A stretch of 64,000 nucleotides of DNA from Phocoena phocoena. Lineage: Eukaryota; Chordata; Mammalia; Artiodactyla; Phocoenidae. The stretch is from positions 106,716,313-106,780,312 of the forward strand of contig NC_089225.1 in the NCBI RefSeq assembly GCF_963924675.1, written 5' to 3'. How positions within the stretch are numbered: position 1 is the first letter of the stretch; every line of letters starts with the position of its first letter. Positions 1 to 12,780 of this stretch are shown in pieces. Under the pieces are notes generated by a model. It did no database searches. It was not told where the DNA came from and worked only from the letters and a program-made list of their open reading frames with translations. The translations under genes and the position numbers were made by a program.

Positions 1-859
1 AACCGCTTCACTTACTGAACACGTTGTTCCTAGCACTATGTTAGTGTTTTAGGTACATTGATCATTTAAACTGACACAGAGAAGCAACTTTACCCAAGGT
101 AAGTGACAGAACAGGGATTTGAACCTAAACACATGACTGAAAAATCAATATTCTTGCCCAGCCTCATTCCTAAACCGCTGTGTTGTCCCTTCTTGTATAC
201 ACATATGACAATCACAGCAATGGTAATCCTTGATTTTTGTTGATTCCTAGGGAACTCATCTTCCTTCCCCGTGATTATTAGCAATGTGCTGTAAAAAGGC
301 CAGAGGAATTGTACCAAAATAATGACCATGGGATTATGGACCATCTTTATTTCCTCTTTATCCTTAGCTGTATTTCCCAAGTTTTCTATAATGAACATCT
401 TTGATGGTTTGGGCAAATTTCTAGTTGTTAGATTCAAACAGACTCTTCCTAAGGGTCATCTGTCCCTTATAGAGCCAGGCTCACAGGATAAACACATGGG
501 TGCATGCCTGGGTGTATGTGCTAGTAAGTGGTCATTCAGCAATATATGTGATTCATTCTACACCAGACCAACTGGGGGAAAGAATCCAGTTCAACCAAGG
601 GTCCACTTTCCCAGATTCCTAATCACAGCCTGGCTTTGTGCAAGACTGCAGGCATCTATTAAGGACAGAGAAGACTAAGCCTTGAACCTCAAATTGTCTA
701 CAAAGTAACAGCAAGACAAGGAAACACACAAGAATCAATTTTTGAGAAGGACAAAGTAAGAAATGCTTGGCAGTGGGGTAAGAACAGTGATCTTCATTCA
801 CCAAGGTCAGATGCAGGAGAGATAATTTAGGTTTCAAGAAATTTCTAGAAGGAAATTAA
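1..859. other. Intergenic sequence, no gene seen
   Basis: Unique-looking AT-rich DNA. The short open frames on both strands have no recognisable domain. Confidence 0.6.
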
Positions 860-873
860 GAATCACAGACCAG

Positions 874-1170
874 GGGCTTCCCTGGTGGCGCAGTGGTTGA
901 GAATCTGCCTGCCAATGCAGGGGTCATGGGTTCGAGACCCAGTCTGGGAAGATCCCACATGCCACGGAGCAGCTAGGCCCGTGAGCCATAACTACTGAGC
1001 CTGCGCGTCTGGAGCCTGTGCTCTGCAACAAGAGAGGCCGCAATAGTGAGAGGCCCGCGCACCGCGATGAAGAGTGGCCCCCGCTTGCCGCAACTAGAGA
1101 AGGCCCTCACACAGAAACGAGGACCCAACACAGCCATAAATAAATAAATAAATAAATAAATAATAAAAAA
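874..1170 (+). mobile_element. CHR-type tRNA-derived SINE
   Basis: Full-length cetartiodactyl SINE with an (AAAT)n tail. Perfect 14-bp target-site duplication gaatcacagaccag at 860-873 and 1171-1184. Confidence 0.95.
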
Positions 1171-1184
1171 GAATCACAGACCAG

Positions 1185-2067
1185 AAAGTCATTGCTCTGA
1201 GAGATTTTATAAGATTCTGGACCTTTCTAACTTTCCCATGGTTTTTATTTTTGTTACTCCATGTCTGTTTCCCTATAGTCTCCAGCAGAGGGGGGAAATG
1301 CCTTTAAAAAGGAAAAAAGAATTAGGAGGGAAGCTGAATCACAATACAAAACTATGTACAGTTCTAGATAACAAAAGCCACCGTAAGATGGTTCTTACGT
1401 GTAAAGACTTGGGAGTTGATACTTCCATCCTCACATGAAAAAAACTGGACACACTGAAAATCAACAACTTGTCTTAGATTCATAGGAGAACTGAGGTCAC
1501 AGGATAAACCACCACCCTGAAATCTGGAGAGACAGGGCAACACGGAGAATCACAACTTACCCGGAGCAGAAGCCGCCCCTGAAGCCAGCAACTGGCAGGA
1601 ATGCAAATGATTTGATGAATTGCTGGAGGCTGAGTGTGGACCGGCTTGACAGTTAAAAACTGCTGAGGTTCCAGTCTTAGGGAGACTCCACAGTTTCCTG
1701 GGGTTTAACTCCAGGAGCCCCACCAGGTTCCCTCTGGGAAAGGAGGGAAATAATCCGTGTGCTTCAGGGAAGGGGAGGAGAAAAGTAACCATTTTAACAT
1801 ACACTCAGGAGAATGTAACCATTTTGAAAGCCCAGAGCGTTCTGTTCTCCTTATCAAAGGCCCTCCATCAAGGGAAACTGCTTTACCAAAGTCTATCTGC
1901 CCTGGGGGAAGGGCAATGAGACAGCTCCAGCCCCCTCCAGTCTTCTAGTCTCACGTAATGGGAGAAGAAAAGCCAAGAAATGCTTCTGAAGGTCAAGCTC
2001 AGGATCTCAGGTCCACTGAGGTTTAATCCTAAGATTATAGAATATTTCCTCTCCCCCAGTACCTTAC
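1185..2067. other. Intergenic sequence, no gene seen
   Basis: No recognised gene or repeat. Both-strand short open frames near 1.55-1.95 kb look accidental. Confidence 0.5.
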
Positions 2068-2524
2068 TGTATTAGTTTCCTAGGGCTGCCATAACAAAGT
2101 ACCATAAACTGAGTGGCTTACACAATAGAAATTTACTTTCTCACAGTTCTGGAGGCTAGAAGTCCAAAATCAAGGTGTTGGCAGGGCCATGCTCTCTCTC
2201 AACGCTCTAGGGAAGCATCCTTCCTTGCCTCTCCCTAGTTTCTGGTGGTTGCCAGCAATCCTTGGTATTCCTTGGCTTGTGTCTGCATCTCTCCGATTTC
2301 TGCCTCTGTCATCACATGGCTTCTTTCTGTGTGTCTGTGTGTATCCCTATGTGTCCTCTCCTCTTATAAAAACATTGGTCTTTGGATTTAGGGTCCACCT
2401 TAATCCAGTACAACCTTCTTAATGTAACTAATTACATCTGCAAAGACCCTATTTCCAAATAAGGTCACATTTTGAGGTTCCAAGTGAACATGAATTTGGG
2501 GGGAACATTATTAAGCCCACTACA
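2068..2524 (+). mobile_element. MLT1-type ERVL-MaLR solo LTR
   Basis: Starts TGTATTAGTTTCCTAGGGC and ends CCCACTACA, with the characteristic interior (ctggaggctagaagtcc, caaagaccctatttccaaat). This is an ancient solo LTR without coding capacity. Confidence 0.85.
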
Positions 2525-2639
2525 TTATCACCATAGCAACAATTCCAGGATAATAAAAGTAAATCACAACTGAGAGAGCTGCAAGACACAGACTTTATTA
2601 AAGATAGAGTTCTTAGGGAACATAAAATCAACAGAGAGA

Positions 2640-4760
2640 AAAAAATAAATAAAATTAGGATACTGAAGTCTCTGGCACCTATGGCTACAGCAAACATTAA
2701 ACACAGCCTAGATCCTACTCAGATTAACGTAAAACCTCACACTAAAAGCCTGATTAGCTCAGATTCTATTATCACACACACCATAACCAAACTTCAACAA
2801 AAAATTACATGTTAAAAAGCAACAAAACACTCTGTCTGAAGAGACAAAGCAAGCATCAGAACCAGGCTCAGAAATGACACAGATTTTGGAATATCTGATA
2901 GGGAATTTAAAATAACTGTGAATAATATGTTAAGAGCTCTGATAGAAAGAGCAGATACATGTAAAACAGATGGCTAATGAAGGCAAAGAGATGAAAACCT
3001 TAAGAAAGAATCAAAAGGAAATACAAGCAATCGAAATTGAAATGCAAACAGAAAAGAGAATGAAGAAAATGAGACAATATCCAAGAACACAAGGACAATT
3101 GCAAAAGGTATAACACACGCAGAATGGAAATATCAGAAAGAGAAGAAAGAGAGCAGCAGACAAATCTTTAAAATAATAATGACTGAATTTTCCAGAATCA
3201 ATGATAGACACCAAACTACAGATCCAGGAAAATCAGAGAACAAGCAGAATAAATATGAAATTGCCGGAAGGAAAAAACCCACCAACCTAGAATTCTGTAT
3301 GCAGTGAAATTAGCCTTCAAAAGTGAAGGAGAAATAAAGACTTCCTCAGGCAGACAAAAACTGAAGGAATTCGTTGCCAGTAGACTGCTTTGCAAGAAAT
3401 GTTAAAAGAAGTTCTTCAGAGAGAAGGAAAATGATATAGCTCAGAAACTACAGACTCAGACTTAAAGAACAGAAGAATGTTAGAGAAGGAATAAATGAAA
3501 GTAAAATAAAATTTTTATTTTTCTGAATCTAATAGATCTAATAGATAATTGTTCAAAGTAACAATAACAGCAATGTACTGGCAGGTTATAGCTTCTGGAT
3601 AAGTAAAATGATTAACAGAAACGTTATAAGAGACAGGAGGGAAGAATTGGGAAACCTCCATTATAAGCAACTGTACTATCATGGAAGTTTTATAGTGCTA
3701 ATTGGAAGTGGACTTAGGTTAGTTGTAAATATCTATTGCAAACTGTAAGGCAACCACTAAAAGAAGTATAATTGCTGTGTTAAGAGAGGAGAGAAAATGG
3801 AATCATTTAAAATGCTCAAATAAAGCCAGAGAAGGTAGAAAGAGAGTGTTAGATTTTAAAAGGAAATAAAGAACAAGTGCGATGATTAGAAAACAATTGC
3901 AGGGGACTTCCCTGGTGGCACAGTGGTTAAGAATCCACCTGCCAAAGCAGGGGACATGGGTTCAAACCCTGGTGCAGGACAATCCCACATGCCGCAGAGC
4001 AACTAAGCCCGTGTGTGCCACAGCTACTGAAGCCCATACACCTAGACCCCATGCTCCACAACAAGAGAAGCCACCACTCTGAGAAGCACATGCACCGCAA
4101 CAAGGAGTAGCCCCCACTTTCCGCAATTACAGAAAAGCCCACACACAACAACGAAGACCCAACGCATCCATAAATAAAATAAATAAATTTTTTTAAAACC
4201 TTGAAAAAAACCCAATTGCAAACATGGCAGATATTAATCCAACTATATCAATAATTATTTTAATGTGAATGGTCTCAATAGACCAATTAAAAGACAGAGA
4301 CTGTCATAGTAGATACAAAAACAAGACCCAATTGTATGTTATCTACAAGAAAATTACTTTCAATATAAAGATACAAACAGATTAAAACTAAAGGGATGGA
4401 AGCCTTAAAAAGAATGGAAATTCTGCATATGTTACAACTTGAATGAATCTTAAGGACATGCTAAGTGAAATAAGCCAGTCACACAAAAAGATAATACATA
4501 TGTGAGATGTTGTCTGGAACGTAGTCAGATTCATAGAGACAGAGAGTAGAATGGTGGCTTTCAGGGAGTGGGACAAGGAGTTATTGCTTAATGGATATGG
4601 TTTCTGTTTTTCAAGATGAAAAGAATTCTGGAGATGGATGGTGGTGATGGTTGCACAAGAATATGAATGTCCCTAATACAATGGAAATGTACATTTTAAA
4701 ATGGTTAGCATGGTAAATTTTATGTTATTTGTATTTTACAACAATAAAAAAGTTTTATTA
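2640..4760 (+). mobile_element. Degenerate old L1 (ORF1 and start of ORF2, then 3' UTR), interrupted by a SINE
   Basis: L1 ORF1-like text (cctagaattctgtatgcagtg, cttcctcaggcagacaaaaac) lies at 3270-3430. The start of ORF2 (aatggtctcaatagaccaat) is at 4268, followed by an internal deletion to an L1M 3' UTR (aagtgaaataagccagtcac) ending near 4750. It has many stops and is dead. Confidence 0.8.
3902..4212 (+). mobile_element. CHR-type SINE inserted in the old L1
   Basis: gggacttccctggtggcacagtgg head and AT-rich tail; short duplication caattgca on both sides. Confidence 0.9.
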
Positions 4761-5894
4761 AAATTAAAGAATGGAGAAAAGGAAAGTAACAGAGTGTACC
4801 ATGCAAACTAATCAAAAGAAAGCTGGGAGATAGCCTCATTCACCAGAGGGCAGACAGCAGAAGCAAGAAGAACTACAATCCTGCAACCTGTGGAATGAAA
4901 ACCACATTCACAGAAAGATAAACAAGGTGAAAACGCAGAGGACTATGTACCAGAGGAAGGAACAGGATACAACTCCAGAAAAACAATTAAATGAAGTGGA
5001 GATAGGCAACCTTCCAGAAAAAGAACTCAGAATAATGATAGTGAAGATGATCCAGGACCTCAGAAAAACAATGAAGGCAAAGATCGAGAAGATGCAAGAA
5101 ATGTTTAACAAAGACCTAGAAGAATTAAAGAACAAACACCTAGAAGAATTAAAGAACAAACAGAAATGAGCAATACAATAACTGAAATGAAAAATATACT
5201 AGAAGGAATCAATAGCAGAATAACTGAGACAGAAGAACAGAGAAGTGACCTGGAAGACAGAATGGTGGAATTCACTGCCATGGAACAGAATAAAGAAAAA
5301 AGAATGAAAAGAAATGAAGACAGCCTAAGAGACCTCTGGGACAACATTAAACGCAACAACATTCATATTAAAGGGGTCCCAGAGGGAGAAAAGAGAGCAA
5401 AAGGACCTGAGAAAACATTTGAAGAGATTATAGTCGAAAACTTCCCTAACGTGGGAAAGGAAATAGCCACCCAAGTCCAGGAAGCACAGAGTCCCAGGCA
5501 GGATAAACCTGAGGAGAAACATGCCAAGACAGATAGTGATCAAATTGACAAGAATTAAAGACAAAGAAAAATTATTAAAAGCAACAAGGGAGAAGCAACA
5601 AATAACATACAAGGGAACTCCCATAAGGTTAACAGCTGATTTCTCAGCAGAAACTCTACAAGCCACAGGGAGTGGCACAATATATTTAAACTGATGAAAG
5701 GGAAGAACCTACAACCAAGATTACTCTACCCAGCAAAGATCTCATTCAGATTCAACAGAGAAACCAAAAGCTTTACAGACAAGCAAAAGCTAAAAGAATT
5801 CAGCACCACCAAACCAGCCCTACAACAAATGCTAAAGGAACTTCTCTAGGTGGGAAACACAAGAGAAGAAAAGGACCTACAAAAACAAACACAT

Positions 5895-6124
5895 GGGGCT
5901 TCCCTGGTGGCACAGTGGTTGAGAGTCCGCCTGCCGATGCAGAGGACACGGGTTCGTGCCCTGGTCCGGGAAGATCCCACATGCCGCGGAGCGGCTGGGC
6001 CCGTGGGCAATGGCTGCTGAGCCTGCGTGTCCGGAGCCTGTGCTCCGCAACGGGAGAGGCCACAGCAGTGAGAGGCCTGCGTACCGCAAAAAAAAAAAAA
6101 AAAAAAAAAAAAAACCACATGAAA
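5895..6124 (+). mobile_element. CHR-type SINE, cetacean subfamily, between L1 ORF1 and ORF2
   Basis: Young-looking copy with a pure A28-type tail; duplication acaaacacat at 5885-5894 and 6125-6134. Confidence 0.95.
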
Positions 6125-6862
6125 ACAAACACATAACAATTAAGAAAATGGTAATAGAAACATACATATCGATAATTACCTTAAACATGAATAGATTAAA
6201 AGCTCCAACCAAAAGATACAGGCTCTCTGAATGGATATAAAAACGAGACCCATCTATATGCTGTCTATAAGAGACCCACTTCAGACCTAGGTACACATAC
6301 AGACTAAAAGTGAGGGAATGGAAAAAGATATTCCATGCAAATGGAAATCAAAAGAAAGCTGGAGTAGCAATACTCATATCAGATAAAATAGACTTTAGAA
6401 TAAAGAATGTTACAAGAGACAAGGAAGGATACTACATAATGATCAAGGGATCAATCCAAGAAGAAAATATAACAATTATAAATATATATGCACCCAACAT
6501 AGGAGCACCTCTATACACAAGACAAATGCTAACAGCTATAAAAGAGGAAATCGACAGTAACTCAATAATAGTGGGGGACTTTTAACACCTCACTTACACC
6601 AATGGACAGATCATCCAGACAGAAAATTAATGAGGAAACACAAGCTTTAAATGACACAATAGACCAGATAGATTTAACTGATATTTATAGGACAGTCCAT
6701 CCAAAAACAGCAGATTACACTTTCTTCTCAAGTGCACATGGAACATTCTCCAGGATAGATCACATCTTGGGTCACAAATCAAGCCTCGGTAAATTTAAGA
6801 AAACTGAAATCATATCAAGCATCTTTTCTGACCACAACACTATGAGATTAGAAATCAATTAA

Positions 6863-6956
6863 AGGACTTCCCTGGTGGCACAGTGGTTAAGAATCCACCT
6901 GCCAATGCAGGGGATGCGGGTTCGAGCCCTTGTCTGGGAAGATCCCACATGCTGCG
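6863..6956 (+). mobile_element. CHR-type SINE, 5' tRNA-like part only
   Basis: ggacttccctggtggcacag head, cut off after gatcccacatgctgcggg. Confidence 0.85.
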
Positions 6957-7340
6957 GGATGGACCAATTCATTCAAAGGCACAATCTACCAAAACTGCCA
7001 CAAGGAAAAATAGATAATCTACATAGGTCTATTCAAGGAAATTGAGTCAATAATTAATAAGGGTTCAAAAAAAAGAAAGCAGCAGGCCCAGATGATTTCA
7101 CTGGTGACTTTTACCAAATATTTGAGGGGAAAAAAAGTGATACCAATTGCAGGAGTAAAATCCTGTGACAATTAATGATCATTGTGAAAGGCATTTTTTT
7201 AATGTACCAAAACAGTTATTAAGAGTTTCTCGATAGATAAATCAGGAAGTAAATTGATGGTTAAGAGAGAATGTGTTAGCCAGATAACCTTAAGAAAAGC
7301 AATGGATCCTTTATAATATAACACATAATGTAAAGGTTTA

Positions 7341-7668
7341 GGGCTTCCTTGGTGGCGCAGTGGTTAAGAATCCGCCTGCCAATGCAGGGGACCAGGAAGA
7401 TCCCACATGCCACGGAGCAACTGAGTCCGTGTGCCACAACTACTGAGCCTGCACTCTAGAGCTCGCAAGCCACAACTACAGAGCCCATGTGCCACAACTA
7501 CTGAAGCCTTCGTGCCTAGAGCCCGTGCTCCACAACAAGAGAAGCCACCGCAATGAGAAGTCTGCTCACTGCAACGAAGGGTAGCCCTCACTCGCCACAA
7601 CTAGAGAAAGCAGCACACAGCAATGAAGAACCAACACAGCCATAAATAAATAAATAATTTTTAAAAAA
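7341..7668 (+). mobile_element. CHR-type SINE, long form
   Basis: gggcttccttggtggcgcag head, repeated 'ccacaactactgag' body and (AAAT)n tail. Confidence 0.9.
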
Positions 7669-7914
7669 AGATTTAAATGAGAATATTAAGCAAAATAATA
7701 GAGATTAGATTTTATCACAATTCTAATCTTTGTAAAATCGTTTAGTGTACTTGCATTTGTAACATTAAACAAAGTAACCTTTAAGATGGCATTCTAAATT
7801 TTAGTTATACAATTCAATTATACATTTAGACTATGAGTCATTCAAGTAAAAGCCCAATTTGGGAATTCTTTATATCTCAAAATGCTATGAGGAAAAAATG
7901 TTGCAAAATCATAT

Positions 7915-9170
7915 AAAGCAAAATCCATGACATATAAAATAAGGGATTAATATCCAGAATACATAAAGGACTCCTAAAACTCAAAAAATAAACAACCTGA
8001 TTTTAAAATGGGTAAAAGACAGCTACCATCTATACCTTGGCCTTAACTTTGAAATTTTGAGATTATATGCAAACATGTGTAAAGACTCATGAATATGGAT
8101 GATGCTGGAATTTCATAAATTCTAAAATAAAATCTGAAACCAGAAAAAAGAATGGATAAAAGCCTTGAATAGACATTTCTCCAAAGAAGACATACAAATG
8201 GGCAAAAAGCACATGAAAAGATGCTCAACAGCCCTCATCATTAGGAAAATGCAATCAATTTCATTTGCACTGAGATACTGTTTCACACCCATTAGGATGA
8301 CTATTATTTAAAAACAAAAACAAACAGAAAATAACAAGTGTTGGTGAGGATGTGGAGAGATTGGAACAGCTGCGCACTGCTGGTAAAATGGTGCAGCCAC
8401 TATTGGAAACAGTATAGTAGTTCCTCAAAGAATTAAACATAGAACTACCGTATGATCCAGCAATTCCACTTCTGGAATAGAAAAGAACTGAAAGCAGAGA
8501 CACAACAGACATTTGAACACCCATTTTTGTAGCAGCATTATTCACAAGAGCCAAAAGATGGAAGCAACTTGAACATCCATCTACATACGAATGAATGGAT
8601 AAACAAAACGTAGTGTATATACAGACAATGAAATATTTATCATTCAGCCTTTAAAAGGAAGGAAACTCCGACGCACACTATAACATGGATGAATCTTGAA
8701 AATATTATGTTGGGAATTCCCTGGTGGTCCAGTGGTTAGGACTCAGAGCTTCCACTGCAGGGGGCACGGGTTTGATCCCTGGTTGGGGAACTAAGATCCC
8801 ACAAGACAAGCAGCACAGCCAAAGCAATAGAAAAAAGAAAACAAAAATATGCTGTGAAACAAGCCAGTCACAAAAAGACAAATACTGGGTGATTACAGTT
8901 ATATGTGGTACCTAGTTTAGTCAATTCCTAAAGACAGAAAGTAGAATGGGGGTTTCCCAGGGCTGGCAGGAAAGGAGGAATGGGGAGTAATGTTTAATGA
9001 GTACAGAGTTTCAGTTTGCAAGATTAAAAAATTTCTGGAGGTGGATGGTAGTGATGGTTACACAACAATGAGAATGCCATTGAATTTGATGCCATTGAAT
9101 TGTACACTTAAAATGCTTAAAATAGTAAACTTTATGTTATATGTATTTTACCACAATTTTTAAAATTTAC
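7915..9170 (+). mobile_element. Old L1M 3' end, interrupted by a SINE
   Basis: End of ORF2 (gacatttctccaaagaagacat near 8173, ggtgaggatgtggagagattgg near 8342) and L1M 3' UTR (agtagaatgggggtttccca, gtacacttaaaatgcttaaa), with stops throughout. Confidence 0.85.
8712..8846 (+). mobile_element. Short CHR-type SINE (gggaattccctggtggtcc form)
   Basis: tRNA-related head only (about 110 bp plus A-rich tail), inserted in the L1M 3' UTR. Confidence 0.85.
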
Positions 9171-9692
9171 TAGTAGTAATAATCCATGATAAATAGAGTG
9201 CCAGTATAATTTACTGGTAACCTGGGACATTTTGGGCTGAAAGAGTAGATGCTTTTAATAACTACATCTGGACCCCAGGGGTAAAACGTGACTTTCCTGG
9301 GTAACCAAGCTGCCCTCAAAATATCCTGCTCCTACCTTAGTTGAAAGTGACAGTCTTTTTAAGTGTGACAAATATTCAGTAGAGTAACTATGGAAGAAAT
9401 CTCACAGTTAACAATGCCAAGAAATAATTATGCCTGTTCTATAACCTCAAACTTCTTAAATTTGGCCACTAAACTTTTAAAATAAAATTGCCACAATCAC
9501 TTTTGGATACATTTCTGATTTATGGTTTTGTCCCAGAAGTCTGTTCTACTCCAGGACACTCACCCTTGGTTCCAGACTCAGCCGTCAGTACATGTATGTG
9601 GGACACACCTGAACCTTCCTGCCTCTGTCCCGCCCTTCTTCCCCCTGTCCTCTTCCATCCCAATCCCATCCATCCTTTAAAGTAGGCCCCCC
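9171..9692. other. Intergenic sequence, no gene seen
   Basis: AT-rich to 9490, then a C-rich stretch. The short frames have no recognisable domain. Confidence 0.5.
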
Positions 9693-10050
9693 GGGACTTC
9701 CCTGGTGACACAGTGGTTGGGAATCCGCCTGCCAATGCAGGGGGCACGGGTTCGAGCCCTGGTCCGGGAAGATCCCACATGCCACAGAGCAACTAAGCCC
9801 ATGGGCCACAACTACTGAGCCTGTGCTCTAGATCTCGGGAGCCACAACTGCTGAGCCCACGTGCCACAACTACTGAAGCCCACGCGCCTAGGGCTCGTGC
9901 TCCACAACAAGAGAAGCCACTGCAATAAGAAGCCTGCGCACCGCAACCAAGGGTAACCCCCACTCTCCGCAACTAGAGAAAGCCCATGCACAGCAATGAA
10001 GACCGAAGGCAGCCAAAAATAAATAACTTAAAAAAAATAAAAAACAAAAT
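9693..10050 (+). mobile_element. CHR-type SINE, long form
   Basis: Flanked by near-perfect 14-bp duplications (aaagtaggcccccc at 9679 and aaagtcggcccccc at 10051, one mismatch). Confidence 0.92.
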
Positions 10051-10980
10051 AAAGTCGGCCCCCCACAAATGTCCCCTCATCTGTCCAGCCTTTCCTGACC
10101 CACCAGGTAGGATTTCTCCACTTCCAAACTTCAGTGGTACTTTAGTTGGCGTGAGGATAACAAGCTAAGATCTAGATTATCGAATGAAAGTTATTGACAT
10201 CTGCTTGGCTACCAACCCTGAGAAATAGTCATAATTAAAATAGAAAAACTACCTTGGACCTCCCCCATGTATACTCCTTAGGCAGTGCCTTGTTGTTTTC
10301 GGGAGTTTGTGGGGGACCTAAGGCCAAGTCATGGAGCAAGAAACTGATTGATTCGTGGCCACGGTGGGAACTGAGTGGTTTTGTGTGTGTGTGTATGTGT
10401 GTGCGTGTGTGTGTAAAGGAAGTGGTAATTCTAACACTCCCACGTCTCAGGCTCTGACTCACAGGGGTCCTCCAGCCCCAGAGCCTGGCCTCCATGTCGC
10501 TAAGGCTCTGGGCAACACAGTAAGGTGCCTGGCTGAAAAATTCCCCTGGGGGAGCTGATCACGAGAAGGTTACACTCCCCATTCGTGTAGTTTTATCAAG
10601 ATGCCTGGATACTGCAGGCCTGGGCCAGGTCACCTTGATCACGCACATCATTGTAGATTTTAAAAGAGTCCTAAAGGTCACCTATCTCGGTAAGTATTTC
10701 ACAGCCTTCCCCTAAGTTAATAATATCACCTCTGTTTTTCTGTACTCCCATAGCACATTTTGAGTGTGGCTATATGCTGTAAAAAGTTGGTTTCTTTGTT
10801 GTTGCTTTTTTTCTTGCAAACATTAAGCTAACATCATGCTTAATCTATACCAGGATTCTCCTCCTATGGCTGTGAATCCCTGAGGTCATCAACTTAATGT
10901 AAGGAAAACAAAGACTAATCTTACTTACAGGAAAATGGAAGCTTTAAGTAGCCTTACAAAACCAAAGGGCAACATTAGCG
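10051..10980. other. Intergenic sequence with a (TG)n stretch
   Basis: Imperfect (TG)n at 10380-10415. Nothing else recognised. Confidence 0.5.
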
Positions 10981-11083
10981 CATATAATGTGACATCTCAA
11001 GATTGCATCAAAAAGTGTATACTTTGACCACTTCACACCCACTAGGATGGCTAGAATCAAAAACACAGAAAATAACAAGGGTT

Positions 11084-11250
11084 ACGACTTCCCTGGTGGC
11101 ACAGTGGTTAAGACTCCACGCTCCCAATGCCGGGGACCCGGGTTCGATCCCTGGTTGGGGAGCTGGATCCCACATGCTTGCCGCAACTAAGAAGTCCACA
11201 TGCTGCAGTGAAGATCCCGCATGCCTCAACTAAGACCTGGCTCAACCAAG
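11084..11250 (+). mobile_element. CHR-type SINE in L1
   Basis: Perfect 12-bp duplication ataacaagggtt at 11072-11083 and 11251-11262. Confidence 0.93.
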
Positions 11251-11394
11251 ATAACAAGGGTTGATGAGGATGTGGAGAAATTGGAAGCCTCACATTGCTT
11301 TGACCCTCATTGCTGCTGAGAAGGTAGAATGGTGTAGCTGCATATGGCCCCGCAAATCCACTCCTTGGAATATACCCAAAAGAATAGAAAATAG

Positions 11395-11739
11395 AGGACT
11401 TCCCTGCTGGTGCAGTGGTTAAGAATCCACCTGCCAATGCAGGGAACAGCCCTGGTCTGGGAAGATCCCACAGGTCGCGGAGCAACTAAGCCCGTGCGCC
11501 ACAACTACTAAGCCTGCGCTCTAGAGCCCTCAAGCCACAACTACTGAGCCCATGTGCCACAACTACTGAAGCCCACACGCCTAGAGCCAGTGCTCCGCAA
11601 CAAGAGAAGCCACCACAATGAGAAACCCGCACACCTCAACCAAGAGTAACCCCCGCTCTCCACAACCAGAGAAAGCCCGCGCGCAGCAACGAAGACCCAA
11701 CGCAGCCAAAAATAAATAAATAAATTTATTTTTAAAAAA
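11395..11739 (+). mobile_element. CHR-type SINE, long form, in L1
   Basis: Perfect 14-bp duplication agaatagaaaatag at 11381-11394 and 11740-11753. Confidence 0.93.
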
Positions 11740-11882
11740 AGAATAGAAAATAGGCGTTCAAACAAAGACTTGTATAGGAACGTTCATAGCAACACCATTC
11801 ACAGTGGCCAGAAGGTGGAAGCAGCCTACCGTCTATCAGCTGAGAGATAGCTAGCAGGCTGTAGTATATCTGGACAATTAAC

Positions 11883-12425
11883 TTGTCAACTGAAAAAAAG
11901 AAAAAAAAAATACACAGCCTGAAAATTGAGAATTATGTTTTACTTGGTGGACGGAACTAAGGACTTAAGCCCAGACACAGCATCTCAGATAGCTCTGGGG
12001 AGCTGCTCTGAAGAGATAGGGGAGGAGCCAGGGTATATAGGAGTTTTTGCAGCAAAGACCAGGTAGTCAGAACTTCAAACCTTAATTAAAGAAAACCAGA
12101 TATCTCAGGTTAAGGAATTTTTATGCACTTTTCTATGTATGGGAAGATGCAAGAGTCTGGACTCACTGAAATCATTCCTTTGCTGTGCACCCTAGCCATC
12201 CAGGGCCAGTATCCGGTGCTTTCCCATCCTTAGCCCCCTCGGGGTGCACCGTTGCAGGTGGCTGCAGGGGCTGAGGGCTTGGCAGTGGGCAGCCCGTTGG
12301 TCTCCATCCTGAGTTCCCTTAGCGCTCACCGTAGGGGGTGTGGGCAGAGCTGGGGAGGCCTTTAGTGGCTTGGTGGCGGCAACGTCCCTTGTTTACTGAT
12401 ATGGCCGGCAATGTTTTTCATTCAC
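11883..12425. mobile_element. LTR-like insertion of uncertain family
   Basis: About 540 bp of non-L1 sequence splitting the L1M 3' end. Its length, its TATA-like tatata block and the clean interruption suggest a solo LTR of a cetartiodactyl endogenous retrovirus. I do not recognise the exact family. Confidence 0.5.
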
Positions 12426-12780
12426 ACACTAGTCATAAAAAGGAATGAAATACTGACACATCTGCGACGCAGATGAACCTTGAAAACATGCTACATGAAA
12501 GAAGCCAGACACAAAGGGCACCTATTTTATGATTCCATTTATGTGAAATGTCAAGAATGGCAAGTCCATAGAGATGGAAAGCAAATTAGTGACCCCGTAT
12601 GCATGGGGGGAGGGGCAACAGGGAGTGACTTCTTAACGGGTATGCGGTTTCCTCTGGGGGTGATGGAAATATGGTTACAATATACTGTGGATGTTCTAAA
12701 AGCCACTAAATGTACACTTTGAAACGGTTAAAGTGTTGAATTTTATGTTACGTGACTTTTACCTCAATTGTTTTGTGTGT

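Larger units (their letters stand above)
4800..7130 (+). mobile_element. L1 5' half: broken ORF1 and ORF2 endonuclease, with two SINE insertions
   Basis: ORF1 remnants: a coiled-coil-rich piece from 4927 (MKTQRTMYQRKEQD) and a second from 5166 (MSNTITEMKNILEGINSRIT, later NIHIKGVPEGEK), then frameshifts to about 5850. ORF2 endonuclease pieces: TLNMNRLKAP near 6183, IINIYAPNIG near 6475, VGDF then a stop at 6582, and a further piece ending FSDHNTMRLEIN at 6861. A fragment of later ORF2 follows the second SINE (6957-7130). ORF1 has an in-frame 24-bp tandem duplication at about 5114-5161. No intact protein remains. Confidence 0.9.
10985..12780 (+). mobile_element. Old L1M 3' end split by two SINEs and an LTR-like block
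   Basis: One L1 can be followed through all the insertions: ccactaggatggctagaatc (11039), tgatgaggatgtggagaaattgg (11262), aatatacccaaaagaatag (11370), cagtggccagaaggtggaagc (11801), cataaaaaggaatgaaatac (12434) and gaagccagacacaaag (12500). The pieces are colinear, so these are later insertions into a single element. Confidence 0.85.
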
